A DNA stretch of 64,000 nucleotides from Chrysoperla carnea. Taxonomy: Eukaryota > Arthropoda > Insecta > Neuroptera > Chrysopidae. Positions 1 through 10,565 of the stretch are shown one piece after another. Under the pieces are notes generated by a model. The model was given only the letters and a program-made list of their open reading frames with translations, was not told where the DNA came from and ran no database searches. Within the stretch, counting starts at the first letter, position 1; each line of letters starts with the position of its first letter. The DNA lies in assembly GCF_905475395.1 (NCBI RefSeq), contig NC_058342.1:30028140-30092139 (forward strand), in the 5' to 3' direction. The position numbers and the translations under genes were made by a program.

Positions 1-93
1 TTTCACTGGTTAATTATGATAAAATAATGGACAACAATGCCAAGTTTCATTAAATTCTGAATGCAAAATCTATTACCGATAGTACTACCTTAA
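1..93. mobile_element. Fold-back element family A, right arm only
   Basis: This is the right-hand arm of an inverted-repeat element whose rest lies outside the window. It reads outwards through CCGATAGTACTACC to a TTAA at 90-93. The same arm is seen in full at 7178-7496 and in part at 20794-21063, where its inverse begins GGTAGTACTATCGG. No coding sequence is present, so it is a non-autonomous DNA element. The target could be TTAA or the inner TA; one arm cannot decide. Confidence 0.75.
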
Positions 94-239
94 GTATGTG
101 TCATCACTTAATGACGAGAATTTTACACAAGCATGACTCGAACAAAACGAACAAACATGAAAATTCTGCACGAACGTGACTTAAATAGAACGAACATAAA
201 AGTTTTTCAACTGACTTCTTATCATGATACCAAGAAACT

Positions 240-460
240 AGGCTGAAAAGTTCTATAAACACTAAAATCATGAACAAAATCAATTCTCAGTACTTTAGTT
301 GCTGAGGTCAAATCCATCGTGGTGGCGATTCAGCAATCATAATGCTAAGTTTTACTTTTTCGACCCTGACCACGCGGTGGCCTGACAAAATTCTCAAAAA
401 CCCGACCGCCTGACAAAACTTTCTAAGCCCGTCACTGCTGGGCGAGGCCCGATGAGATGA
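240..460 (-). repeat. Dispersed repeat family S, copy 1
   Basis: This moderately GC-rich block contains GATTCAGCAATCATAATGC and a run of CCCGAC-type motifs. It matches 43890-44075 in opposite orientation and 56195-56350 in the same orientation. The shared part includes a stretch of about 60 bases around ATCATGAACAAAATC. No coding potential or termini are visible, so the class is unknown. Confidence 0.6.
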
Positions 461-473
461 CAACCCAATGAAT

Positions 474-750
474 GTTAGGTTAGGTTATATTGGCTGTCCA
501 TGAAGGACACACTTATTCTATAGAGCCCATTGTGATACCATATATGTGTTTTACCACCTTTTCCGCTGATAATTTCATTTATCAGCTCCTCAATTTCAGA
601 GGCTGAGTGCACCTCCTTCATGCACTACACCAGCCCATCACAACTATTAATTAAATTAATTTTGTTGCGACGGCGGGAGTCGAACCTGCTACCCTTAGCA
701 TACCGCGGACGGAATTGGTAACTCCCTAACGAACTGAGCTAATAGGGCGA
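474..750 (-). mobile_element. tRNA-derived SINE, near full length
   Basis: On the minus strand the element opens with a tRNA-like head, TCGCCCTATTAGCTCAGTT (pol III A box), then a B-box-like GGTTCGACTCC. A non-tRNA body follows with TTAATTTAATTAATAG, CACTCAGCCTCTGAAATTG and GGACAGCCAATATAACC. It ends in AACCTAACCTAA. The same head-body-tail order occurs at 7981-8226 and 11153-11445, and the 3' part alone at 48715-48829. SINEs of this kind are transcribed by pol III from the internal boxes and moved by a partner LINE, which is not identifiable here. Confidence 0.88.
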
Positions 751-1764
751 TGAAAGTTAGAATGCACAAAAATTTTACTGTCAATTTTTTATGTTTGCCC
801 TACAATAGAACCACTGTCTGTAATGCTTTGATTTTTTAGTATGTCACCCGGTATAACCCAGGTAACTCGATACTATTTTTGTGAAAGAAAATAAAAAACA
901 TTTTTACAGTAGCCCGTATCACTCACCTATAGAACAGCAGTTGATCATGTGATTACGTTGACGGCAATGGGTATACTCATTTAGTTCACAGTAGGAAACA
1001 CTACTAAATATATACAATTTTTGTGTATGTATATTTGTCCTGTCTCTTTCTATTAGCATCTTGATAGTATAAATTTATTTTAATAAACTTAAAACGAGAA
1101 GAACAAAAAAAAAAAAAACATATTTTAGTTTGTTTGATCGTAATATCTATCTCAAGAAATTGTTTATTTTTATTTCACTGAGTTTTTACCTTCGCATTTT
1201 TTTTTTTATTAAGTGATATTTTTCGTCAATGGATATAGAGACCACCCACAAATACTTTTTTTGTTTTGTTTATAATGATGTGGGTGGAAGAAATGTGAAA
1301 TATTTTCGAAATAGAATTTTTAAAGATTGACTTTTATGATTAAGTCCTTCGAAATTTAGGTGATGTTTGTGAACACTCAATTTTGCACCTTCAACCAAGA
1401 ATTCAAAAATGAATTGTCTCGTTAAAGTTAAATAAAAGAAAAGTTAAATAAACTAAAGAAATTCTTTTAGTTTTTGAATTTTCGATGAAGTAGCCATGAG
1501 TTAGCCTGACTACAGCATAGAAAATTGTTAACTGGTTTCTCGCTGAAGTTTCTTTTATTTTTTTAATGAAAATGTAGAAAAAAATTTTTGGAATAATGCT
1601 TAATAAGGTACAGGTGTTTTGTTAAAAAAATCACCAAAATATGCTTTTTTTAGTATCCAAGACCCTTCCACCCTTAAAGTCATAAAAAAAGTAAATAATA
1701 TTTATAATTTCGCACGATGTCGTTTATGGTAATGTGGCGTTAATGACGTGGTGGATGTTTTACC
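751..1764. other. AT-rich spacer, no gene recognised
   Basis: I see no coding region or repeat family with a second copy. Short features are an A run near 1105-1118 and a GATGTGGGTGGA motif at 1279 that recurs at the end of the SINE at 2.17 kb. Confidence 0.6.
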
Positions 1765-2366
1765 TTAAGGATGTACGAAATTTTGGATAAAAGGCTTGAC
1801 TTTATATGAAGTTGGATTAAGTCTAAATAAATTCTGAAAATTGTGGAGGGGGGAGGAGGTGCCCGATTATTTAAATAAATAAATGACTTCAAAAGTAGGC
1901 ATATTTAAGATTTGTCCCTTGGGAAAACGGTATATGGATGATCAGGAGCCTAAATGGCCGAGCGGTCTAAGGCGTTTGTCTTCGACTGTTTGTCCATTTA
2001 GACTTAGGTTGCGGGTTCGAATCCAGGCAGCGGCAGTGTGAACAATTTATAATTAGTGGGAGTGCAGAATTGATCACATTGTCGTCGCTTGGATAAGAAC
2101 GAAGGAACCGACTCCACCCACATCAAAATGTAATTGTAAATATATTCGTAATTAAATAAATAAAGATTAACAAATAATGATGTGGGTGGACTCTGTTATA
2201 GGCGTATATGCCAGATATTTCGAAAGCCATGGCAGATTGAAAAATTTTATTCGTACCTTTCGTCTACATTCATGAAGTTATAACAAAACTTATCAAGTTG
2301 AAAATAAGGTATACAAATAATTTCAACCACAAGTCTAAACTTGCATTGGCGCTCGTACTACCTTAA
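1765..2366. mobile_element. Probable DNA-element remnant carrying a SINE insertion
   Basis: A TTAA followed by GGATGTACGAAATTTTGG opens the block. GGCGCTCGTACTACC followed by TTAA closes it, so both sides have the TTAA-GG / CC-TTAA form of families A and B. The part from 2213 on (TTTCGTCTACATTCATGAAG, then AATTTCAACCACAAG) is clearly related to the right half of family B at 40130-40200. A tRNA-derived SINE occupies 1951-2165. That both ends belong to one element is inference, because the left half is too diverged to align. Confidence 0.45.
1951..2165 (+). mobile_element. Second SINE type with tRNA-Leu/Ser-like head
   Basis: The head contains TGGCCGAGCGGTCTAAGGCG, the A-box region typical of tRNA-Leu, then GGGTTCGAATCC, a good B box. 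The T-stem and acceptor stem do not pair, so this is not a functional tRNA. The body runs to an A/T-rich tail, AATAAATAAAGATTAAC. A near-perfect 16-bp inverted repeat (GACTCCACCCACATCA at 2109; its inverse at 2178) spans the tail. No second copy is visible in the window. Confidence 0.6.
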
Positions 2367-2934
2367 GATGCTCCAGATAAGGAATTTAAATTTTGTGAAC
2401 ACAAATTTACAACAGATTGGAAAAAAGGCAATTTTATTTATGGATGAAAATATGGTTAATTCTCTAGCCACCATCATTGCAGTTAAAAACGTGCCTAGAA
2501 CCAATTTTTTTTAAATATTAAAAAAATGTGACTACTCATGCTTATCACAACAATTATGCTCAGCAAAGCTACCAGTCATGTACAAACAACTTGGTACCAT
2601 TATTTAACCCGTGGTTTTTTATTATATCTAACAGACGCGGTATCCAAAAAAACGATTATTTGATTGATAGTATCACTTATCTAACTATCTTTTTAAATAT
2701 ACATATTATTCATTATCCTCCATTACATTAATTAAAATTTTATAAATTAGAATTGAAACACTTTTTAAACGGCCCTTTTGTAGTATATATGTATAACATA
2801 ACCTCTAAACATATACATTAAAGTAGGTATATACATGTAAACAATGTACAGAATGATTCAGTAATTGCTCTGTTACTTATACTTTTAAGACTCATATTAC
2901 TTTTAACTGCTTTTTATTTGACTTGCAATGTTTG
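2367..2934. other. AT-rich spacer, no gene recognised
   Basis: A 67-codon open frame (2528-2731) has no recognisable features and ordinary AT-rich composition. I treat it as chance. Nothing else stands out. Confidence 0.55.
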
Positions 2935-2939
2935 CATGA

Positions 2940-3275
2940 AAGAAATTCAAATTTCTCAAACGAAAATTCAAATTTTAAAACGGACATAACGTCATAGTAT
3001 GTAGCTTGTCAGATTTGTTGACATACTGTATGGTATTAATTACTTATATTTTGTATGGTATTACATTGAGTTATATTATTCTACGGCTTTTTATTAGAAA
3101 ACTTAATAATAATGTGTGTAAATTCTGTGTTGTAAATTCATTTTTTTAAAGTATAAATTATACATTGAAATGTCACCAATTGACAGCTCACATATTAATA
3201 CGTCATCAACATAGAGCGTCATCTACATATTTATATTTTTTACTATGTTATAACGGTGTAAACAATGAATTAAAA
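2940..3275 (+). repeat. Dispersed repeat family P, copy 1
   Basis: This matches 41800-42055 (same strand) and 52655-53165 (opposite strand). Shared landmarks are TTTTAAAACGGAC, a TGACGTCA-like site (degenerate here), GTCAGATTTGTTGACATACTG, ATTCTACGGCTTTT, and in copies 1 and 3 GTCACCAATTGACAG and ACGTCATCAACA. No coding frame is conserved. The class is unknown; the CRE-like palindrome in copies 2 and 3 could be chance. Confidence 0.7.
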
Positions 3276-3378
3276 ATATTAAGAAAATACATGCAAATTC
3301 TCTATTATTATTGGATATTCAATAAAAACCCCCACTCAATTTCATTTTTCCGCCATATCCTACGTCAAAGGCCAACAA

Positions 3379-3741
3379 TTTTTATACCATGTATATATGT
3401 AATATGCAAGGTATACTAAGTTTAGTACCAAGTTTGTAAATCTAAAAATATTGATGCTACCTACAAAATTTTAGTATAGGTGTTCATAAAATCACCTTAT
3501 TAGTCCATTTTCGGTTGTCCGTCCGTCCGTCCGATATCAAGCAAAAATTTTTACAGCTCACTTAGGACGTAATAAATGAGGTCGAGTTCGTCAATGAGCA
3601 ACATGGGTCAATTGGGTCTTGGATCCGTAGGACAGACACATCTTGTAAACCGTTAGAGATAGAATAAAAGTTTAAATGTAAAAAATGTTCCTTATCAAAA
3701 AATAAACATCTTTTGTTTAAAACATTTTTTCGTAAACATCA
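3379..3741 (+). mobile_element. HINE-like element, 5' two-thirds
   Basis: It starts at TTTTTATACCATGTATATAT, passes AAAATCACCTTATTAGTCC and a GTCC tetranucleotide run, and stops after TTTTTTCGTAAACATC. The 3' block of the family, ending CAATTGTTTGTTTTCACTTG, is missing. The family is described in the entry at 37274-37858. Confidence 0.8.
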
Positions 3742-4304
3742 AATTACTCTACATTACAAGAGTAATGATCGCCAATAATGTATCACAATGTAAGTGGTAC
3801 TCAATTTTAGTGAATATGAATAATATCTGACTATAATACATAACATTCATTAAAAGTTGTTTAATTTGTGTATGTGCAATGCAATGCAAGTTACATAATA
3901 TATAATATTATGCAATAGTACTGAAGAACCCACCAAACCGTAATGAAGATGAACGTCTGAAATTAAGATTTCAATTAAAAAACTTTTCAAATCAAAACTT
4001 ATTTCAGTTTATAATATTTTCAATTCACTCTCTATATTTATTATTATTTTTCAATATGTTTGTTTATTACTTCTTTATTTATTTTTACTAATCATTTTTA
4101 TTTAATGGACATTGGTCATCAAATGAGTTATTTGATTGGAACGTAAAATGGAATATTACTGTTATCAGTTTATCATGGGGGAGTTATTTTAAGTCGAAAT
4201 CACCATTGTTATAACTTTATTGTGTGCCTCTTTATGCAAGGCCGCATTGCTCATAGAGAAGGAAGCGAGACGGGTATACGACTCTTCTACCTTTCTCGCA
4301 TTTT
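3742..4304. other. AT-rich spacer, no gene recognised
   Basis: Only low-complexity AT-rich DNA is seen. No repeated block elsewhere in the window matches it clearly. Confidence 0.5.
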
Positions 4305-4438
4305 TGGACTAATTAGGTTATTTTATGAACACCTATACAAAAATTTTGTTATTTTCATCAATATATTTAAGCTTTACAAATTTGGCACTAAATTTATTAT
4401 ACCTTGATACATATATTTCATATATACATGGTATAAAA
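4305..4438 (-). mobile_element. HINE-like element, 5' terminal fragment
   Basis: Inverted copy of the family's first about 130 bases, from GGACTAATTAGG (complement of the pre-microsatellite block) to ATATACATGGTATAAAAA, the 5' terminus on the minus strand. The rest of the element is absent. Confidence 0.75.
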
Positions 4439-5283
4439 ACTGAGGCTTTCCTTAATAACTTGCAATTAACTTAATATTTCGTCGACACTTAAAAATGACT
4501 GTTTTTCCTTTTTTCAAACATTAAACTAATTCGATGGAAATGTTTTTTGATTTGTTGGTAATAATAAAAGCTATAACATTTTTATATTTCGTTTATATCT
4601 AGAGAATTTATATCTTGGTCCGAAAATCGGAGACACATCTCGAACACGACAACCCTTAATTCTCACTAATTTGTTCCCTTCAACCTTTAAGATAATGCAT
4701 CGCATATTTTTCAATTCTTCGAAAACAAACCCTGCAAGTACAATACGACCCTTTTAAATTATGTAAGAGAAAGCCACAGGTAAATAAAAAGAAGCACACG
4801 AAGGTGATGCCACTCATAGAAGAATAGAATAAACATGATGGGTCATCTTTTTAGTTTTCAGTAGAGAATTGTTCGTAATTTTTGAAACAAAAAGATTCAC
4901 ATCACAAGAAATTGTTTTGTTTCAATTCACATACATACATACACAGAGAACGATGGGTTCTTGTTCAATTAAACAATTGTTAAACAAAACTGAACAATCA
5001 TTTAACATTAATTAATTAAACAAAAACGCAATTCATAATTCTAACTATTTGAAAGCACAAAATAGATAATACAATTGTAATAATGTATTATTGTTAAGTT
5101 GGTAATTGTAATAATGTATTTAAGTGTACCAGTGGTGGAGATTGTTGTTTTGTTTTTGTTTTATTCAGGGCTGTACACGCACATATCTTTAAAAAGAACT
5201 ATTTTTAACCAACAAAAAATAAATGTATGACCACGTAAATCTTTTTACAGCGTACTCCGATTTCGGTAGCTTTTTTTTTATTA
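4439..5283. other. AT-rich spacer, no gene recognised
   Basis: I found no coding region, tRNA or repeat with a second copy. There is a short CATACATACATACAC microsatellite at about 4930. Confidence 0.5.
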
Positions 5284-5945
5284 AGGTATTTGTAAACCTA
5301 CAGTATTGTAAAAAAGCTTTTGTTTATTACACGGTACACATACTCAATTGCACAAAAAATGCATCAGATTACATATAATATTATATGTAAAAAGTGCATT
5401 TTTTGTGCAATTAAGTATACACATAAACCAAATAGATGCTTTGTAGTCAAGTAATGAGTTATTTTTAGCTTTACAATACCACACAACTACAAAAATATAT
5501 AATATATTGTGTGCGAGTGCTGCTGATAAATTTGATAATATAGATATCGCTCTTCAATCATCAATACTGTAACTATAGTCGTATCTGTTCATCGAGTGCT
5601 GGATCTTGGATGAACTCATACTTAAATAAAAATTTTGTTTTGATATCATCGACAACCTTATATTTTTATGGTATTATTATAACCTACAAGATTGTCTAAA
5701 TATTTTAGATAGTTTTTTATCACACTCTCTAGATTTTTTGATATAGAAATATCCAATTGAAAAGGATAACCTCTATGATTCATCATTTTTTCAGCCAACT
5801 TTGAGCGATAAAATAATAATAAAAAACCCGGTGGACAAGGGATTTTTTTGTGATTTTTGGGAACTTTGTAAATCAAAATATGTATTTATAAAGTTTTATT
5901 GAAATCCCTAATATTATCCAATCCTTGCATATCTCCTTAATGTAA
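5284..5945 (+). repeat. Dispersed repeat family Q, copy 1, with remnant ORF
   Basis: This block of about 0.65 kb is repeated at 12853-13410 (same strand) and 59945-60465 (opposite strand). Shared landmarks are GTAAACCTACAGTATTGTAA, AATATATAATATATTGTGTG, TCATCGACAACCTT and TTTATAAAGTTTTATTGAAAT. On the minus strand all three copies keep a frame of about 45 codons beginning KLAEKMMNH and ending YNNTIK; here it ends at 5658. In each copy the frame follows a pyrimidine-rich stretch ending CAAAG, which resembles a 3' splice site. This copy carries an extra 76-bp hairpin at 5342-5417. The family could be a pseudogenised multicopy gene piece or a transposon part; I do not recognise the peptide. Confidence 0.75.
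5342..5417. mobile_element. 76-bp palindromic insertion flanked by TACACAT repeats
   Basis: The two family Q copies at 12.9 and 60.4 kb lack this segment. Its ends form an inverted repeat of 22-23 bases with one mismatch (AATTGCACAAAAAATGCA on the left, its inverse on the right), around an inner perfect palindrome ACATATAATATTATATGT. TACACAT occurs at 5335-5341 and 5418-5424, as expected for a 7-bp target-site duplication. This looks like a tiny MITE; it would also fold as an RNA hairpin. Confidence 0.7.
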
Positions 5946-7177
5946 AACCTCTTAATTTATTGAAGATAAAAAAGGAGAGAGAGTTACGTTTCAACAACAT
6001 CAATGTCATACAATAATTATATATAATATTACACATTTAAACAGAGACTCAGTAGCTTAGTGGCAGAACACTGTACTTCGATACCAGCTCATGTATATTA
6101 AAAAAGATGGAGCTATCGAAGAAAGATTTTGATGGAGCTAAAGAAGTTTTACTTCAGTCGTGTGGCCTAAATCACGCTTTTTTTTGGATAGGGAATGATT
6201 GATTATTCACCCATAGAATTTTTATTTGTAAATCGATTTTTATACATATTCACCGATTTTTCCTCCAATTGTGGACAAATGTTTTGACCTCATTATTGCT
6301 TCATCAAAAGTCATTATCATCGGTTCAGTAGTTTTTAAGATATGGACTTATATGTGTAACTTAAAAGTATAAAATAAAAATTATACGCAACAAATAAAGC
6401 CGACCAAAGTATCGATTCCAATCAATAATTTCCTTGAGTGCAATTACACTTTTACGTCGACTCCTAAGCTCACTTTAAAATTATTTGTTACTTTTTTAAG
6501 CATGTTTTGTCGGTTTGATTTTGTAAAAAAACCTTTTATTTTACTAATATTTCAGGTGCAATTTAATTTCGTGCAAAAACAATAATAATCTACTTTTAAT
6601 CTCATAGTGTTTTTAGTAATATTCAATTTTTTGGGATAAATTATTTAGAGTGGATTTTCACAAAAACTATTTGATACAATAAATCGAATTATTATCCATA
6701 TTTGATTCGTTCTAGGAAAATATATATTTTGAAAGTTATAAACAATGCCATAATGTATTTTAATTGCATGTTCAATGGAATTCACTTACTCTTATGAAAA
6801 TCCAACAAAGCTTCACATGATCTGATTTTCGTCAAAAATTGAATATAATTTGATTTTATTTACTGGAATCAAATCATAGAGAGAAATTGGAATCATGGCT
6901 TTTATATTTATTATTGTTGTTAAATTAATTTATACAGAATGACTTTTTGAGAACCTTGGAGCATTGCATTTCGAAAACTGAATAAAAATTATAAAACCGC
7001 GAAATCGACTCATTTTTAGAGGGAATGAAAATACAGTATTCAGTTTTTAATGTCATCACGGTCAAACAGTGTTCAACTTTGGTTCGAAAATTTTTATTTC
7101 TAGGCCTCAATTTTTAAGGCCTAAAATTGTAGCAATCAATAGTATAGAAAATAAGTAACTTAAACTTATTTGTTTTG
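5946..7177. other. Spacer with a local direct duplication
   Basis: No gene is seen. The stretch 6745-6890 resembles 7690-7815 (shared CACATGATCTGA and ACTGGAATCAAATCA), so the family A element between them sits inside or beside a local duplication. TAGCTTAGTGGCAGAACA at 6055 resembles a pol III A box, but no B box follows. Confidence 0.45.
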
Positions 7178-7496
7178 GGTAGTACTATCGGTAATAGACT
7201 TTACATTCAGAAATTAATGAAACTTGGCATAGTTGTCCATTATTATATCATTATTAAACAGTTAAATTTTTAGGGGCCTTCAGAGAACTGGAAAAAAGAT
7301 ATTTTAAAGATATTTTAACATTGATCCTTATGGGAAATCACAGACTTTCTTTTATTTCACAAAACTGGGCGTTCAGATTTTCAGATCTCTGAAGGCCCCT
7401 AAAAATTTAACTGGTTAATTGTGATATAATAATGGACAACTATGCCAAGTTTCATTGAATTCTGAATGTAAAGTCTAATACCGATAATACTACCTT
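7178..7496. mobile_element. Fold-back MITE family A, complete copy
   Basis: The element is a long imperfect palindrome. The left arm (about 7178-7295) runs GGTAGTACTATCGGTAATAG ... AGGGGCCTTCAGAGA; the right arm (about 7382-7496) is its inverse. The spacer of about 85 bp contains TTCTTTTATTTCACAAAAC. There is no coding sequence. The flanks here are degenerate (TTTT on the left, TTTAA on the right), but copies at 1-93 and 20794-21063 have TTAA. It is probably a non-autonomous cut-and-paste element; the superfamily cannot be assigned from the ends alone. Confidence 0.85.
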
Positions 7497-7689
7497 TAAG
7501 GTTAAAAATAATAAGACTTCAGATAAAGTTAATCTTCTTGCGACAAAGAAGTCTACATAAAAATATGAAGTATCATAAAGAACAAAGTTGAATGCTATAT
7601 TTTCCGTTTTCGAAAAAGTAAAGATAAAAGCTTTTTAAAAAATCGACCTGTATAATTGAAAGCTAATAAAGAGTACCATATTATATTCT

Positions 7690-7815
7690 AATTATATTTT
7701 CGATGAAATCCATTTATTCTCGAAAAATCAACAACGTTTTACATGATCTGAATTCCGCCAAACATTGAATACCTTCATTTTAATAACTGGAATCAAATCA
7801 AAGGTAAAAGCTAAT
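7690..7815. repeat. Local direct duplicate of 6745-6890
   Basis: It shares ACATGATCTGA, TTGAATA and ACTGGAATCAAATCA in the same order with the upstream copy. It lies on the far side of the family A element. Confidence 0.5.
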
Positions 7816-7980
7816 CAATTTTCGTTTGAATTAATAACCTGAATAATTAAAAATATAGTAAACAAAACATTTCTAGAAAACCATAATAATTTCTGGTCTA
7901 ATAAACAATTTCTAATAAAACAATGAACAGTCTCTTAATTCATACAAATACAAAATTGCTTATTATTTACATCGAAATTA

Positions 7981-8226
7981 TCGCCCTACTAGCTCAGTTG
8001 GTTAGGGGGTAACCAAGTCCGTCGCAACGGATTCCCGCCGTCGCAACAAATTAATTTAATTAATAGTTGTGATGGACTGGTGTAGTGCATGCACTCAGCC
8101 TCTGAAATTGAGTAGCCGATAAATGAAATTATCAGCGGAAAGGTGGTAAAACACATTTATGGTATCACAAAGGGCTCAAGAGCCTAAGTATGTTCTTCGT
8201 GGACAGCCAATATAACCTAACCTAAA
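7981..8226 (+). mobile_element. tRNA-derived SINE, tRNA head shortened
   Basis: It opens TCGCCCTACTAGCTCAGTTG (A box). Part of the region up to the B box is deleted compared with 11153-11445. The body is intact, and it ends AATATAACCTAACCTAAAC. Without a good B box this copy is unlikely to be transcribed by pol III. Confidence 0.88.
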
Positions 8227-8269
8227 CTACATCGAAATTTCTAAACTCAAGTTACAAATTATGTTTTTT

Positions 8270-8345
8270 ACAAGCTTTTATTTAGTTTCACCGGTCCCCT
8301 TATCTGTCTGTAAAAAGTATGTTTTGTACATATGTATGTGTTTGT
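8270..8345 (+). repeat. Repeat head, fragment
   Basis: TTACAAGCTTTTATTTAGTT followed by TCTGTCTGTAA matches the start of the block at 8878-9070. Only the first about 60 bases are shared. The GTCTGTCT motif recalls the HINE-like family, but the flanking sequence is different. Confidence 0.45.
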
Positions 8346-8877
8346 TTATTTCAAAGCAGAGTGAGGAAGTGAGAAAATATATACTCTTATTACTTTGTGT
8401 GGAAAAGTGACTATCATTTTTTACTTACATAACGTAAGAAAACTGTTTTAACATGGTATTTCAACAATTAACTCAGCCAACTGTTAGTTTTACTCTGTTT
8501 TAATAAAATTTCCTCGGATATTGAAAAATTGCATTAATTTATAAAAGGATTTAAAAATTAGTTCATGTTGTAAATATTTGTAATGTATTCGTCTCCTGAA
8601 ATCATATTATGGACTTTCCTGGATTATTTATAATGGAATTTATAACTCTGAAAATATTGTAATGGAAATGATGAGTCTATTATTAATAATCTGACATTAT
8701 TCACATTAAAACCATGTTTTACTAAAAACTAATTTTCCTATGACACAATTTTGTTGGTAACTAAATAAAATGGCTTAAGATTGGAAAATTCGTGAAAATC
8801 ATATAAATTAAATTTATTCCAATATGTATAGACAAATATATAATCGCAAAGCTTGTAAATATTTTGTGTTCGATATT

Positions 8878-9070
8878 ATTACAAGCTTTTATTTAGTTTC
8901 ACCTGTCCTGTTGTCTGTCTGTAATCAAATCTTGCAAGTCATATTTGATCTACTTCCCGGTTTCCGATTGAGCTGAAATTTTGCATGCACATTTAGTTTG
9001 GTTGACAATGCATGCTAAGGTTGTGGCGTAATGATTTTCCATCGCTTCTACCATATTTGATCTATATATA
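8878..9070 (+). repeat. Repeat with ACAAGCTTTTATTTAG head
   Basis: A second copy of the 8270 head continues through a GTCTGTCT stretch, CAAATCTTGCAAGTC and TTCCGATTGAGCTGAAATTT. No termini or coding frame are seen. It is probably another microsatellite-bearing non-autonomous element; this is inference. Confidence 0.45.
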
Positions 9071-9074
9071 TATT

Positions 9075-9209
9075 TTTTAATAATTATAATTTATATGTTA
9101 AAATTATTAACTTTTATGACTCGAAATCAGAATTTTTAAGTATATTTTTACATAAATTATAACTTTTTTCAAATTTCACGATTTATTTTTGACTAACGAT
9201 AATACCCTA
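9075..9209 (+). mobile_element. MITE family C, terminal fragment
   Basis: It corresponds to the right end of the element at 32442-32964, from CTTTTATGACTCGAAATCAG through TTTTTGACTAACGATAATA to CCCTA. The left three-quarters are missing. Confidence 0.7.
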
Positions 9210-10125
9210 TTCGTATAAATTACTTCATTGTTTGTAAGTACACCCCTGTCATTTTACCGTGTTAGTGGTGTTGTTATATTTACTTACTACTACCAATAGT
9301 GTGTGTGCCAGTGCTGCCATCTTCACGATAAAATGATGTGATGATGATACTAAAAGAAACAATTGTAAGAGCGTGTGAAAACTTACTTCTGTATTACACA
9401 TGTTCGTTCGTTTTTAGTATCAACAACACATTGTCCATTTAGATTTGTGTGTGTGAAACACTTTAAGGATTCCGTTGTATCACTGCAAAGGTGTTTGTTT
9501 TAGTCATAATTATACCATTCAAATTTATCAATCACTAACATTATTTTTCTTGCTGATCATCAAGTTGTTCTAACTTTTTAGTCAGGCCCAAGGAATAATT
9601 TGAGTTTTTGTCCTCGAATTCTGTAATCAACATCGTTTTAAAATCCAAAACAACTAACAAAGTTTTGAACCTATATTCAGTTTCGACTCGTGTCCAATAG
9701 TTTTCAAAACTTATGTCTGATTTATTTTCTTTCTCGGAAATGTAAAACAATACTTTGTTGTTCGGTGAAAATTTAGATAATTTCGATTATAATTTAATGA
9801 TTTATTCTATAAAGCAATGCATCCCAATTCTGGGCTGACATACCGGTAAAAATTCTGAAGCAAATGCTAGAAAGATGAGGTATTTGCATTCCGCATTCGA
9901 CAGGGAATTGCTTGTAACATACGATAAAAATCGGAAAACATCAAATTTTTCACTGTAACTGTGTATTTTTTCACATGGAATTTACACCAATCGTCTCGAA
10001 ATGGAGTCCAATTGCCAAAAAAGTCCAAAAAGATTTATTACCCACACCTTAATCTCTTGGAAATTGGGAAAAATACCTCTAAAACTAATTAATCTTAATT
10101 AAATTGCCAGAAATCCCCTTACTAA
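9210..10125. other. Spacer, no gene recognised
   Basis: A 69-codon frame on the minus strand (9541-9750) has mixed composition but no recognisable domain, and no second copy is seen. I do not call it a gene. Confidence 0.45.
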
Positions 10126-10565
10126 TTTTTATACCATGTATATGAAATATACCAAGGTATACTAAGTTTAGTCCCAAGTTTGTAACGCTTAAAAATATTG
10201 ATACTTTGAACAAAATTTTGGTTTAGGTGTTCATAAAATCATCTAATTAGTCCATTTCCGGTTGTTTGTCTGTCTGAAAGTGAGAAGTCATCTTGTAAGC
10301 CGTTAGAGATAGAACAAAAGTTTAAATGAAAAAAAATGTTCCTTATAAAAAAATAAACAACTTCTGTTTGAAACATTTTTTCGTAAACATCACTGTTTAC
10401 CCGCGGGAGAGCGCAAATTATGCACAAATTGTATTGTATGTATTATATGGAGATATCTGTTATATATGTGTGACATGTATATATGTGTAATGTGAGAGAG
10501 AAATCAACACTGTCTATACATGGTATTTCAACAATTAACTCAGTCAATTGTTTGTTTTCACTTGT
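10126..10565 (+). mobile_element. HINE-like element with internal deletion
   Basis: Both ends are present: TTTTTATACCATGTATATG at the start, CTATACATGGTATTTCAAC and the 3' hairpin CAATTAACTCAGTCAATTG near the end, then TTTTCACTTG. The segment between the GTCT microsatellite and CATCTTGTAAGCCG is deleted. Confidence 0.87.

Noticed and set aside
1951..2040. Functional tRNA-Leu
   Set aside because: The A and B boxes are good but the T stem and acceptor stem do not pair; a SINE body and tail follow.
6049..6090. tRNA or SINE head at TAGCTTAGTGGCAGAACA
   Set aside because: There is only an A-box resemblance, with no B box or clover-leaf downstream and no second copy.
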